From assembly GCA_958510825.1 (NCBI GenBank), contig OY294050.1, positions 5,247,340-5,311,339 on the forward strand: a stretch of 64,000 nucleotides of DNA. Reading direction: 5' to 3'. This document shows, in pieces, positions 1 to 10,721 of the stretch; the stretch's first letter is position 1; each line of letters opens with the position of its first letter. Position numbers and translations under genes: made by a program. Source of the DNA: Brachypterus glaber. Lineage: Eukaryota > Arthropoda > Insecta > Coleoptera > Kateretidae. The notes under the pieces were generated by a model. The model was not told the origin of the DNA, did no database searches, and worked only from the letters and a program-made list of their open reading frames with translations.

Positions 1-3000
1 CTCCTTTAGTTAGTAAACTGGTAATAGGAACGCCTGTTACGCGTGCCATCTCTATATCGTTTGTGAAACTTTGGACCGTTTTTAACAAACGGATGGGTAA
101 TTCTGCATCTTTTATACAATAAACAGCCAACCTATAACAAAAAAATACTGCTGATAACAAAGTAATACTTTATAGGTACATTAAAGTCAAAAAAAAAAAA
201 TTAAAAAAAAATCCAAAAAAATATCTGAAACTTCGTTTAAAAACTTTTATATTTTCGACGAATTGTGAAAATGAACTAAACCACGCTTTTTGCCACACTT
301 CGTTTACCTTTTCCTACCTTTAGCAACTCTTGATACAGAGCACTTCTGCGCATTCGTATATGTTCAACCAAAAATATCTGCGCATCAGTATATTTGTATA
401 ATATATAAATTATGTTTGCCAGAATACCTTGCGCATTCGTATGTATTTCCCACCAAATACTGCTTTGCATGGTATATTTGTGTATGTTTGCCAGAACACT
501 TTTGCGAATTCGTATGTATTAGTAAACACTTCGACGCATAAATATGTTCCACTAGACCCTTCTGCACATAGTATATTTGTATATGTTTGCAGGAACACTT
601 TTGTCCATAAATATGTTCCACCAAACCCTAATGCGCCTGGTATATTTGTATATGTTTGCCAGAACACTTTTGAGCATTCGTATGTATTATTAACCACTTC
701 TGCGCATAAATATGTTCCACCAAACCCTAATGCGCATGGTATATTTGTATATGTTTGCCAGAACGCTTTTGAGCATTCGTATGTATTATTAACCACTTCT
801 GCGCATAAATATGTTTCACCCAACACTACTGATAAATAAAATAAATAAATGATTACCTTCTTCTACTTTGTTCGTCGCCATTTTGCAAATCAGTGATGAT
901 ACTGTAATGTACATCCTCCTTTTGTTCCCCCAGAATCTCCTGGCAAACGCTGTTCAGCGTGTAAGAACGCAACTTGAAGTCCCGCTTCATCACCATATAC
1001 ATGTCGTAGGGGACACGACCCTCAAAGTTTATGGTTTTGTAGGTCCGTTTTCCCACTTTTGTTTGGGTTACTGTTTCCTTGATTTGGGATCTAAAATATT
1101 AAATTTATTTCTTGAAAAAAATTTTTTTGGGGGTATTGTAAACCAGGCGCAGAATCTAAGTAAAAAAATTGGATCAAGGCAGCTATGATTAGTGGTTTAA
1201 AAAATACTCTTAGGCTGGGTTTATGAATATATAGTTAAAATTTATCTAACAGATAAAGTCTCAGTTAAGAGAAAATTCTGAATTTTAATTGGCGTTGCCA
1301 TGGTAATTACATGCCAGTAGAGAAGTTACACCAAAATGAAAATTTTAAAACAATAAAAAAAATAAGGTCCACCCCAGGTTAATGTGTGAGGTAATATATT
1401 ACCTCACACCGCTCAATCTTCCAAGAAAAGTAAAATTCTTCAACTTCAAATGATTCGCTCTCTCAATCAAATACGGAAAATCGAAATTATTGATGTTATA
1501 TCCGGTCAAAATATCCGGGTCAAGATCCCGGACAAATTCCGCCCAGGCCTCGAGCATGTCCTCCTCCCGGTTGAAACTCCGGACCTCGGCGTGGCCAATC
1601 GGAGCGCAGGATTTGAGCGTGAATACGTTACGGGCTATGACTTCATCTTCACCGTGGCCTTTGACAACGTTGGCGATCTGGATGATCGGGTCGACGTTTG
1701 GTTCGGGAAAAATACCTGTAAATATTATTATATGAAAAAACAATGCTGCCAACGAAAACTAAAAAATTGAACTTAAAGTCCAAACGAAAAATAAATAGAA
1801 AAAAAAATTGTTGAAAAAGATTGTTTTTAACCCATTTAACCACCTATTTTAGATTTTAAGCTTTCACGGCCATTAAGATATAAAGAACTTTCACTTTCGG
1901 GTTTAGACCGTGTTAATGGATTTTCACTTTCCGACGTTTCGTCTCTTACTACTAGAGACATCTTCAGGGATTAATCTGAAACTTTACATTTAACCACCTT
2001 TTACCAACTCCGATTATTTTTCTTTCCTTGTGGAAAGTAAAAAGAACAGTGTTTTTTTACTAATGGTAATACTAAGTAATATATTTGTTTCTACCTTTTC
2101 TGCCTGCGCATTCAATGTCAAAACTCTGAATCCGAAAAGGGGCCACAGTGGCCCAATTGGGATCTTCTGGATCGTGAGCAATGAAGTCCTCATATGAGAC
2201 GTCGATTTCGATTTGGCAGCGAGAAATTGGGGAGTACTGCGATTCCCTGCCCCTTAAATACCATTTTTCTTCAGGAATTTCTATCCAACAGCAGCCAAGA
2301 ATACTTTGGTCGACCATAAACCTAAAAGAAGTTCATAAAGTAATACATTTTTAGAGATGTATCAAAAAAAAGTAAAATAAAAATGTGGAAAAAGGATAAA
2401 ATTCATTTAAAAAAAAATGCCCTCAAGTTATTCTTATGAAAAAAAAAATAAAAAATAAGAGAAAAACAATGAAAAGAAAAATACCAAAAAATCTCAATGC
2501 TTTTTAATGACTTTTAACCTCGGTTTTAAGTATTTAGCTAAACCATTTTTTAGTTATTGTAGTCACAAGGCACGATTGTTTTTCAAAGAAATAAGATCTT
2601 TTAATACAAGATTATTTTGGTTATGAGTAAAAAATACTGCTGCCAACAAAATAATTCTTTCCCTTAAAGGCTTAGGATTATTATAACCAAAAACAAAACA
2701 AAAATCGAAAAATAAAAAAAAAATCTTTCAAAAAAAAATTCTATTTTTTTATTAATTTTTTTGAAAACAATAAAAAATCAAAAATATTTGAAAACAATTT
2801 TTTTAACCCCCTTGTCCCACCCCGATTTTTATCAAAAACAATCCCAGTCTAGATTTTTGGTCCAAATGGTCCAAATTTTAAGTCTATAACTCAAAGTGTT
2901 CTTGAGTTATCGTGGTCACAAATTTCCTCAAACAGACATGATTTTTTTTTACAGAAATCATCTTTTTTGAATATAAAACTTTGAGACACATAAAAACAAA

Positions 3001-3757
3001 AACAATAAAAAAATTTCAATTTTTTTTACTAACGCAAGACTTTCCTTGAGGAGTAGAATTTATTACCTAGTTTCAATATCCACATTAGCTTCAAACATAT
3101 GAAAATGATGATTTTGCAAAGGCTGATAGACAATAGTGGAAGACAGCAGTCTTTTAGCTGGAGCAACTAGTTTTGGCAATGCAACAGTAATTTTTGCAAA
3201 CTTTTCATCGTTTTCTCCACTATACTCAACCAGAGACTTGCCCATTACTATTTCTACCATTAAACATGCGTCAGTTATGTTCTCTTTATTGTTCCTCATG
3301 TCAGCAAGAAGCACTTCATTTAGTTTGGCCTAAAAATTAGAATATACCTAGTTTGTAACAAAATATACTGAAATGAAAAAAAGTACCTTAAATGGAGCTA
3401 AATCGGCCTCAGTAAACGTCTCAGGTAAATTAACATAAAAATATGACGAAAATCCATGTACATGGGCAAGCACACTGTTTCCTTCCTTTGTGATTCCAAA
3501 CATACGAATAATGGGCACAACCCCACTTTGGGCACCTGGCATACCAGGATAGACATTTCCTATGTAATGGTCCAACTCTATTTCTTGAAAAATTAACTTG
3601 TTCTGTTTCGGGTTCAATTTAGGAACCGTAGGCCTTAAAATCGCGTCATTTCTAAAAAAGTTAGGTTATGATTTGAATTTTTAATTTTAACTTTTATTCC
3701 AATTTACCTCATTTTTTTAGATGGTGAATCTGTTGATAAATATTTACGTTTATCCAT
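1..3757 (-). CDS. POLD1: DNA polymerase delta catalytic subunit, 5' part (truncated by window edge)
   Basis: Catalytic subunit of the replicative lagging-strand polymerase delta, nuclear. Seven exons join in frame with GT-AG sites: 3708-3757 (starts [17 protein letters not shown]), 3387-3651, 3067-3329, 2095-2321, 1403-1715, 857-1090 and 1-131; the gene continues off the left edge. The visible part is the N-terminal domain and the 3'-5' exonuclease. The Exo I motif is [10 protein letters not shown] (catalytic D and E), Exo II is [13 protein letters not shown], and Exo III is [10 protein letters not shown] (Y-x3-D), followed by [10 protein letters not shown] leading toward the polymerase domain. 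All three proofreading motifs keep their acidic residues, so the exonuclease looks functional. The palm active site lies outside the window. The start codon is 283 bp from the divergent CYTH gene. The 132-856 intron is filled by a tandem repeat. Family assignment is very secure from long runs of POLD1-like residues. Confidence 0.96.
280..840. repeat. 108-bp tandem repeat in a POLD1 intron
   Basis: Minisatellite made of variants of a ~36-bp motif around TGCGCATAAATATGTTCCAC, arranged in a 108-bp higher-order unit that is clearest between 600 and 830. Because 108 is a multiple of three, long open frames (about 136 codons) survive on both strands. They encode a repeated 36-residue pattern ([28 protein letters not shown]). 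The stretch lies wholly inside an intron whose flanking exons join in frame, so the frames are probably a by-product of the repeat period. Confidence 0.85.
1936..1967 (-). ncRNA. possible hammerhead-ribozyme-like motif (weak)
   Basis: On the minus strand, in a POLD1 intron, the sequence reads CTGAAGA, then a GTCTC/GAGAC stem closed by a short loop, then GAAAC. This is the order of the hammerhead core (CUGANGA, stem II, GAAA). There is one extra U before stem II, and I could not find a convincing stem III plus cleavage site. Similar short motifs accompany Penelope-like and other retroelements. It may simply be the conserved end of an ordinary repeat. Confidence 0.25.
2322..3066. other. POLD1 intron, low-complexity
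   Basis: AT-rich intron with many A and T runs. Around 2880-2960 there is a fragment of the dispersed 'ligand-like' repeat module (tcaaagtgttcttgagttat ... cacaaatttcctcaaacaga) that recurs in several other introns of the window. Nothing else is recognisable. Confidence 0.5.
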
Positions 3758-4040
3758 TTCTAACACTACAAAGGACACAACAGACTAATAAAAAACGATC
3801 ACATAAAATACACAAGCGCGAAAAAAAACAGATTCGGCGCCACAAAGAAACGTCAAATTTAAAAAGCATCTTAAGTGTAGGCAACCAATTATACAGTCAA
3901 ATGTATAAAGTGTTGCATAACTTTAAACAGGCACAAACTATTTTTCTTCTTCTTCATTATTTTTATTGCTCGATATGGATTTTTTGTCATTTCACTTTGA
4001 AACAAAGACAAACTGAAGAAAACAGAGAAGAAGAAGAGAG
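3758..4040. promoter_or_regulatory. shared intergenic region between POLD1 and the CYTH gene
   Basis: Only 283 bp separate the start codons of the divergent POLD1 (-) and CYTH (+) genes, so the two 5' UTRs and core promoters must lie here. A bidirectional promoter is the simple reading. No TATA box or other named element stands out; 3950-4040 is A/G-rich on the plus strand (aacagagaagaagaagagag just before the CYTH ATG). Confidence 0.55.
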
Positions 4041-5079
4041 ATGAGAAACGTGGAAATAAAAGCGAAAGTCCAAAATATAGTAGAATTAGTGCAAAAAGCA
4101 AAAAAACTCAGTGATTCTGAAGGAGTTATAATAAACCAACATGATACGTTTTACAATGTTAACAGTGGTAGACTAAAATTAAGAAAATTTGAGGTTAGAA
4201 TCTAATTTTTTTATTTAGGGTCCATCCGTAAATGTCACAACGTTAAATTTGATTATTTTTATTCCCCCACGTCACGCAAATTCCGTTCATTATTCATTTT
4301 AATAAAACGTTACGCTAGCCTAGAATTCTTATAATCTGTGTGACGTCATATATGGACAGCCGGTAATACCGGCTATATTTAAGCTTTGTTATTACTTTTT
4401 TAAGCATCAATGCTTATTTTTTACTTCTTTACAAAAAACAAACTGCTGCTTAGGTTTTAGTGCAGAGTAAAGTTTGTTATTTTAGTCATAATAGGTTAAT
4501 TAATAATGTTTTGTATATTTTATAATAACGTTTGAAAGCTTTGACATAAAGCCTTTAAATTTAGTATGTTTATTGCTTTAATTAAGATCAATATGTGTAC
4601 CAAATTTAAAGTGTCTAGGTAAAAGTGTTCAAAAGTTATTGTGAAAAATAATGGATTTACCATATTATCGAACATACTTATTATTCATATAATTTTTCTT
4701 TTTTTAGGATGGAAAAGCTGAACTGATATTTTATGATAGACCAAATACTGAAGGCCCCAAACTTTGTTCTTATGAAAAGTGTGATATAGACTCTTCTAAC
4801 ACTGCTACTGTTCTAAACAGCGTTTTAGAAAAATCACTTGGTGCAAAAAGTGTAGTTAAAAAAGTAAGAGAGCTTTTTTTGGTTGGACAAACTAGAGTTC
4901 ACATTGATTCTGTGGAGGGTTTGGGAAATTTTATGGAGTTGGAGGTAGTTCTTACTCCAGAGCAGACTCCAGAAGAAGGAGAGAGGATTGCTGATGATTT
5001 AATGAAGAAATTGGGAGTGGAGAAAGAGGATCTTATCTCAGGAGCATACACAGATTTATTAAACAACCAGGACAAGTAA
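4041..5079 (+). CDS. CYTH-domain protein (CyaB / thiamine triphosphatase-like)
   Basis: Two exons, 4041-4193 and 4708-5079, join in phase 0 to give a 174-residue protein that is essentially one CYTH domain. The start is the first ATG (MRNVEIKAK). Visible CYTH features are the N-terminal VEIKAK strand, RLKLRKFEDGKAELIFYDRP (metal- and phosphate-binding basic strand), the CxxR-like region KKVRELFLVGQTRVHID and the acidic GLGNFMELEV strand. CYTH enzymes bind triphosphates and metal and include class IV adenylate cyclases and thiamine triphosphatases; the substrate here cannot be told. The family EXEXK signature is altered: Asn stands at the first Glu position (NVEIK), as I recall for the CyaB-like subfamily. 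The stop lies only 96 bp before the CAND1 start, with no AATAAA in between. Confidence 0.85.
4217..4362. mobile_element. MITE in the CYTH intron
   Basis: Terminal inverted repeats starting roughly AGGGTCCATCCGTAAATGTCAC and ending TGTGACGTCATATATGGACAGCC. It resembles the widespread arthropod 'GGGCCGTCCATAAATTACGTCA' type palindromic MITE, here degraded. No transposase is encoded. Confidence 0.6.
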
Positions 5080-5175
5080 GATTTAAAATTTACTTCATTT
5101 TGTGTAGAATAATTTCTAAAACTACATTAATAAGTTTAAAATTGTATTTTAAATCATTACATTTAATTTAACATC

Positions 5176-8100
5176 ATGGCTAGTGTATCATACCAAATTG
5201 CAAATTTGCTTGAAAAAATGACAAGTTCTGATAAGGACTTTCGTTTTATGGCAACAAACGATCTTATGAGTGAGTTACAAAAAGACAGCATCAAATTAGA
5301 TGATGATTCTGAACGAAAAGTTGTTCGAATGCTTTTAAAACTTCTCGAAGACAAAAATGGTGAAGTCCAAAATCTAGCGGTTAAATGTTTGGGTCCGTTG
5401 GTGAATAAAGTAAAAGAATTTCAAGTAGAGACTATCGTAGAATCATTATGTACTAATATGGTGTCTGATAAGGAACAGTTAAGAGATATATCAAGTATTG
5501 GTTTAAAAACTGTAATTGCCGAATTACCTCAAGCCCCTGGAGGTTTATCAGGCAATATATGTAAAAGAATTACAGGTCGCTTAACCACAGCCATAGAAAG
5601 GCAAGAAGATGTTTCTGTTCAACTGGAGGCTTTGGATATTATATCAGATTTGCTCCTAAGATTTGGCAGTGTTCTTACTAACTTTCATTCTACTATAATG
5701 GCGGCACTTTTGCCGCAACTATGTTCCCAACGTCAAGCTGTACGCAAACGTACGATAGCAGCGTGTAGTAACTTGGTCCTCTCTTGCAATAATACTTACT
5801 ATGTCCGTTTAATCGATCATCTCTATGATAGGATGTGTAACGATAATAACAGCAGCCAGATTCGCACTTATGTACAGTGTGTTGCAGCAGTTTGTAGACA
5901 ATCAGGCCACAAGTTCGGTGAACATATTAATAAGTTCATTCCTATTATTTTGCAATGCAGTTCGGTTGACGATGACGAGTTAAGAGAGTTTTGTTTACAA
6001 GCGTTCGAAAGTTTTATCAATAGATGTCCCAAAGAAATAACGGAAAGTATTCCAGCAATAACGGATCTTTGTTTAAAATATATTGCATATGATCCAAATT
6101 ATAATTATGAAGAAGAGGGTTCGGGTAGTGAAGATAATGATGATGATGAGGAGGAGGATGGTAACGACGAATACAGCGACGATGACGATATGAGCTGGAA
6201 AGTTAGAAGATCAGCTGCTAAATGTTTAGAAGCAATAATTACAACACGCCATGAACTACTTCCCGAGTTCTATAGAGTTCTTTCCCCAGCCTTAATAGCC
6301 AGATTTAAGGAACGCGAAGAAAACGTTAAATCCGACATTTTCCACGCATACATAGCCCTATTAAAACAAACTAAAGCCACAGTCAATGTAAACATGGATC
6401 CTAACGCAATGGTCATGGATGAAGTTGAAGAAACTCCGATTTTCTTGCTACAGAACCAAATAAAACTTATTGTTAAAGGAGTCCAAAGTCAAATGAGAGA
6501 AAAAAGCATGAAAACCAGACAAGACTGTTTCAATATTCTAAAAGAACTGTGCGGGGTTATGCCCGATGCTCTAGCGAATCATATCGGCGATTTGATTCCC
6601 GGAATTCACTATTCTTTAGGCGAGAAAAACGCCAGCAGTAACATGAAAATCGACGCGTTATGTTTTATACATTGTTTACTTACCACGCACTCGCCCAAAG
6701 TGTTCCATCCGCATATACATATTTTACTGCCACCTGTGATCAACGCTGTGGGTGATTCTTTTTACAAAATAACAGCAGAGGCGTTAAACGTTTTACAAGA
6801 ATTGGTTAAGGTTATTAGACCTTTAAACGTGGAATCGTCTTTCGACTATACTCCGTTTACCAAAGATATATACAGTTGTACTCTTATACGTTTAAGAACC
6901 GCAGATATTGACCAAGAGGTCAAAGAGAAAGCTATATCTACCATGGGGCAAGTAGTCTCAAACTTAGGGGATCAGTTAAAAAGCGAGTTATCATACTGTT
7001 TTCCTATTTTCTTGGATAGATTGCGGAACGAAATTACTAGATTAACAACAGTTAAAGCGTTGACTAAAATCGCCGCATCACCTTTGAAAATAGAGCTTCC
7101 GATTTTAAACGATGCTATCCCAATTCTTGGTCATTTCTTACGTAAAAATCAACGGGCTCTTAAACTGTGTACTCTACAGTTGTTAGATTGTGTGATTAAA
7201 AATTATCATTCTCAAATTGACGTACATTTGCTACAAACCACGGTGATTGTTGAAATACCTCCTTTGTTGGACGAATCTGACTTACATATTGCTCAGTGGA
7301 CCCTGGTTATTCTTAAATCTGTCGCAGTGTACCATCCAATGGCGCTTGAAGATGTCTCGAACACCATCATGCCTCAGGTTCTAGTGCTAGTCAAATCGCC
7401 TCTACTACAAGGCTCTGCTTTACACTCAATGTTACAGTTCTTCAAGGCTTTAGTAAAATGTAATCTACATGGATTGAACTACGAGTCTTTGTTGAGGTTG
7501 CTTCTTTCGCCAATATCGAGTTTAACCGCGAACCAAACTAGTACATTGCACAAACAAGCGTTTTATTCTCTGGCAAAATGCGTAGCTGCTATAACAGTTA
7601 CGTGCCAGTCTCGAGCTTTGCCCGTTGTACCACAATTCATCAACGAAATTCAGACTGCCCAAACCGACTCCCAACACATCTTTGCTTTGTTGGTGGTCGG
7701 TGAAATCGGCCGGGAAATTGATTTGACTTCTGTGGAAAACCTGAAACAAGTCATCCTTACATCGTTTTCTGCTGTTTCCGAAGAAGTTAAATCCGCAGCT
7801 AGTTACGCGCTGGGCAGCATTTGCATCGGAAATTTGCAACAATACCTCCCATTCATCCTTAAAGAAAGTAAAGATAAGCCTAAATGGCAATACCTATTAC
7901 TACACTCTCTTAAAGAAGTTATTACATGTCTTTCGCAAACCCCCGAAGGTATACAGGCGCTGTTGCCGTTCGTCCCAGCGATCTGGCAACAACTGTACTG
8001 TCATTGCGAGTGTACTGAGGAAGGAACGCGTAATGTTGTTGCCGAATGTTTAGGAAAATTGACCCTGATCGACCCTTCGAACTGGTTGCCTAAATTGAAA

Positions 8101-8886
8101 CAGTCCTTGAACTCTCCTTCGCCTTTAATGAGGACAACTGTAGTAACGGCGATTAAGTTCACTATTTCTGACCAGCCTGCTTTGATTGATCCACTTCTAA
8201 GGCAAAGCATTGGAGAGTTTTTGAATACGCTAAACGACCCAGATTTAAATGTAAGAAGGGTTGCGTTAGTCGCTTTTAATTCAGCGGCTCACAATAAACC
8301 TTCACTGATCAGAGATTTGTTAGATACTACTTTGCCCCAGTTGTATGGGGCCACTGGTATCAAGAGAGATTTAATCAGAGAAGTAGAAATGGGGCCCTTT
8401 AAGCATACCGTCGACGATGGTTTGGAAATACGCAAAGCAGCGTTTGAATGTATGTATACTTTGCTTGACTCATGTTTGGATAGAATCGATATTTTCGAGT
8501 TTCTTAACCATGTCGAATCTGGCTTGAAAGACCACTACGATATAAAAATGCTGACCTATTTGATGGTGGCGCGTTTGGCTCAGATATGTCCCGGTGCTGT
8601 TTTACAAAGACTAGACAGACTGGTAGAACCTTTAAAGGCAACGTGTACCAGAAAGGTTAAAGCCAGTTCAGTGAAGCAGGAATTTGAAAAACAAGATGAA
8701 CTCAAAAGATCTGCTTTAAGGGCCGTTTCAGCTCTTCTTAGTATTCCTAACGCGGATAAAAACCCCCACTTGAATGAGTTTATTGGACAAATCAAAAACT
8801 CCCCAGATCTACAACCTATTTTTGAATCAATTCAAAAGGATTCTTCTATTAACCATAATGAGTGTTTTCTGATGGATCAAAGCTAA
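5176..8886 (+). CDS. CAND1: Cullin-associated NEDD8-dissociated protein 1 (CAND1 / TIP120A)
   Basis: A 1236-residue HEAT-repeat solenoid encoded by one continuous open frame. It wraps around unneddylated cullin-RBX1 and acts as the exchange factor for substrate receptors of SCF-type ubiquitin ligases. The start MASVSYQIANLLEKMTSSDK matches the family N-terminus. HEAT repeats run throughout. The acidic linker EEGSGSEDNDDDEEEDGNDE sits near residues 310-345, followed by DMSWKVRRSAAKCLEAI. The TIP120 C-terminal domain is near residue 1050 onward, and the protein ends close to the family motif IFESIQKDSS. Length equals the usual animal protein (about 1230). No coding introns are present. The frame opens 96 bp after the CYTH stop; a splice-acceptor-like tttgtgtag at about 5099-5107 could serve a 5' UTR intron. 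Confidence 0.97.
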   Translation: MASVSYQIANLLEKMTSSDKDFRFMATNDLMSELQKDSIKLDDDSERKVVRMLLKLLEDKNGEVQNLAVKCLGPLVNKVKEFQVETIVESLCTNMVSDKEQLRDISSIGLKTVIAELPQAPGGLSGNICKRITGRLTTAIERQEDVSVQLEALDIISDLLLRFGSVLTNFHSTIMAALLPQLCSQRQAVRKRTIAACSNLVLSCNNTYYVRLIDHLYDRMCNDNNSSQIRTYVQCVAAVCRQSGHKFGEHINKFIPIILQCSSVDDDELREFCLQAFESFINRCPKEITESIPAITDLCLKYIAYDPNYNYEEEGSGSEDNDDDEEEDGNDEYSDDDDMSWKVRRSAAKCLEAIITTRHELLPEFYRVLSPALIARFKEREENVKSDIFHAYIALLKQTKATVNVNMDPNAMVMDEVEETPIFLLQNQIKLIVKGVQSQMREKSMKTRQDCFNILKELCGVMPDALANHIGDLIPGIHYSLGEKNASSNMKIDALCFIHCLLTTHSPKVFHPHIHILLPPVINAVGDSFYKITAEALNVLQELVKVIRPLNVESSFDYTPFTKDIYSCTLIRLRTADIDQEVKEKAISTMGQVVSNLGDQLKSELSYCFPIFLDRLRNEITRLTTVKALTKIAASPLKIELPILNDAIPILGHFLRKNQRALKLCTLQLLDCVIKNYHSQIDVHLLQTTVIVEIPPLLDESDLHIAQWTLVILKSVAVYHPMALEDVSNTIMPQVLVLVKSPLLQGSALHSMLQFFKALVKCNLHGLNYESLLRLLLSPISSLTANQTSTLHKQAFYSLAKCVAAITVTCQSRALPVVPQFINEIQTAQTDSQHIFALLVVGEIGREIDLTSVENLKQVILTSFSAVSEEVKSAASYALGSICIGNLQQYLPFILKESKDKPKWQYLLLHSLKEVITCLSQTPEGIQALLPFVPAIWQQLYCHCECTEEGTRNVVAECLGKLTLIDPSNWLPKLKQSLNSPSPLMRTTVVTAIKFTISDQPALIDPLLRQSIGEFLNTLNDPDLNVRRVALVAFNSAAHNKPSLIRDLLDTTLPQLYGATGIKRDLIREVEMGPFKHTVDDGLEIRKAAFECMYTLLDSCLDRIDIFEFLNHVESGLKDHYDIKMLTYLMVARLAQICPGAVLQRLDRLVEPLKATCTRKVKASSVKQEFEKQDELKRSALRAVSALLSIPNADKNPHLNEFIGQIKNSPDLQPIFESIQKDSSINHNECFLMDQS

Positions 8887-9349
8887 TTTATTTTTTTTGT
8901 TTTCTTTTAACGTCAGAATAGAATTGCGTTTGTTGCTCATTTATAAAGGCTGACTTCAATGCTTAGGCATTAAAAGTAGTTTTAACGCCTAAGGATTATA
9001 TGATTTTTATTGGTCTAGCTATCTCAATAGTTTAACGTGATATGTCTTCACAAATATCGTTTTTTGGCGTTGCAAGAACATTATTTTTACGTTTTCTGTT
9101 TTTCACGCTTAAAAAAATTGCAGTTTTATTCGAAGTAAAGTGACATTTTGTGGCCTCTCTTTAGTTGTCTAACTCTATACAGACTTACCCAAAAAAAAGT
9201 ATCACTTTTACTCCAAATGAGATATGCTACGTTTGTAGCTTTTAATTTATACAGATCAAAGTTAAGATTTCTTTAATTGTATGTATATTGCTTTTTTTAT
9301 AAGCAAATCGGGTTTCTTGTGTCTTTTAGTAAGGCTCTTTTTTATATTT

Positions 9350-9355
9350 AATAAA
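9350..9355 (+). terminator. candidate CAND1 polyadenylation signal (AATAAA)
   Basis: AATAAA about 465 bp after the CAND1 stop, preceded by T-rich sequence. It implies a ~0.5 kb 3' UTR; other weaker signals cannot be excluded. Confidence 0.45.
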
Positions 9356-9448
9356 AAGAACTTTATGTTATTTTATAATCATGCTGTCTGTATACAGTAA
9401 CTGTACATGTACTTACATTATTATACTATTTAAGAATAACAATGTTTA

Positions 9449-9585
9449 GGGGCCTTCTATTAATTACATAAGGCTTTTTGGAGGGGGGTTGGAGTCTTCC
9501 TTGAGGTAATTACCTCATTATTTAACTCAAGTTCATCATTTTGCCTTGTTGGGACCCTCCTCATAGGGAAGGAGACGGATGTATA
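9449..9585. repeat. degraded MITE of the GGGGCC-TATTAATTAC type
   Basis: The segment begins aggggccttctattaattac and runs into a G-rich stretch (ggaggggggttggag), like the left end of the common arthropod 'GGGGCCGTCCATAAATTACGTAAGGC' palindromic family. The right arm is only weakly preserved (ccctcctcatagggaagg). Confidence 0.4.
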
Positions 9586-10042
9586 GTTTCGAAATTTTCC
9601 TTTTTGTAATTAATAGACAATATATCTCTATTGGACCAGGACCCTGCAAATACTAAACAAAGACAAAGATCTAAGTCTTGAATGCTTTGATATAAATACT
9701 TCAAATTTTGTAGATACTTATGACAGTTCTCAATTGCTATGAAAAATATGTGACTAATTTAAAATGTCTACTTAATCCGGTTAATACAGTGGCAGATTTT
9801 ATTTACTAAAATCACTATAACTTTTTTTACTATGGACTTTAAATTTTGCACACTACACTATCTATAAAATTTGAAGTTGCTACTTGTTGCTGTAATAGCA
9901 ACTATGCAGCACTGCTGTTATTACAGTCTGTGTTTAAACTAATTAGCTAAATAAGAGAGTTTTCTTCATAAGGTTGTGTAAGTTGCAACCTTAAGGGGTC
10001 TTTGTGACCAAATTTTAAAAAGGTAGAAAGACCCCTTAAACT

Positions 10043-10143
10043 ATGGTTTACCCAATGATTAACACTAAACTAAGAATTGAACCAATGAAATAAAATGTGA
10101 CATTTCATTGGGCTTATTAGTTTAGTGTTAATTACTGCGTAAA
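10043..10143. repeat. ~100-bp palindrome
   Basis: Arms ggtttacccaatgattaaca and its near complement tgttaattactgcgtaaacc flank a core with a second inner match (caatgaaa / tttcattg). A short foldback MITE remnant; no coding capacity. Confidence 0.6.
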
Positions 10144-10241
10144 CCGACCTTAACATAGTTGCTAGTTTTGTAAATAACAGCGTTTTTTAAGAAAATGTAC
10201 TAGAAATGCCAAAAACTACGTAACTCGTGAATGATTCAATA

Positions 10242-10720
10242 TACAAGGTGTTTACTAAGTACGGTACGTAACTTAAGGGTATAATTCCTTACCCAAAAAT
10301 AAGAAAAAAAGTTTCTATAAACATGTATCTGTCCTACGCCCCTTCAAAACGGGTTCCAAAAATTTGATTTTTATTTAATAACTCGGTAACCCTTTGTGTG
10401 ATAATAAATCCACAAAAAAGTTACTCAGAAAAAACTTTGGGGTAAAAAAGTGATAAGGCCCCCCTATTTCGGACGCCCCTAGTTAAAGTAACTACATGCA
10501 AATAACATTGGCTGATAGGCCTTATTAGAGATAGATCACATGCAATACCTCGTTGCTATAACATAAAGGGTTCCCGAGTTAATAAATAAAAAATTTTGGA
10601 ACCCTATTTGAAGAGGCGTAGCTCCCTTACTAGTCGTTTTAGGACATATGTTTACAGGAACTTTTTTGGGTAAGGATTTACACCGTGAAGTTACGTACCG
10701 TACTTATTAAACACCCTGTA
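10242..10720. mobile_element. foldback element with TACARGGTG ends
   Basis: Long inverted arms: the left begins TACAAGGTGTTTACTAAGTA and the right ends in the complement of TACAGGGTGTTTAATAAGTA. Inner segments also match (cttacccaaaaa / tttttgggtaag; gccccttcaaaacgggttcc / ggaaccctatttgaagaggc). Possible TA target-site duplication. Related in end sequence to the elements at 12981, 32452 and 60089. Confidence 0.75.
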
Positions 10721-10721
10721 G

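Noticed and set aside
410..839. Long open frames of about 136-138 codons on both strands
   Set aside because: Product of a 108-bp tandem repeat inside a POLD1 intron whose flanking exons splice in frame; no protein family recognised.
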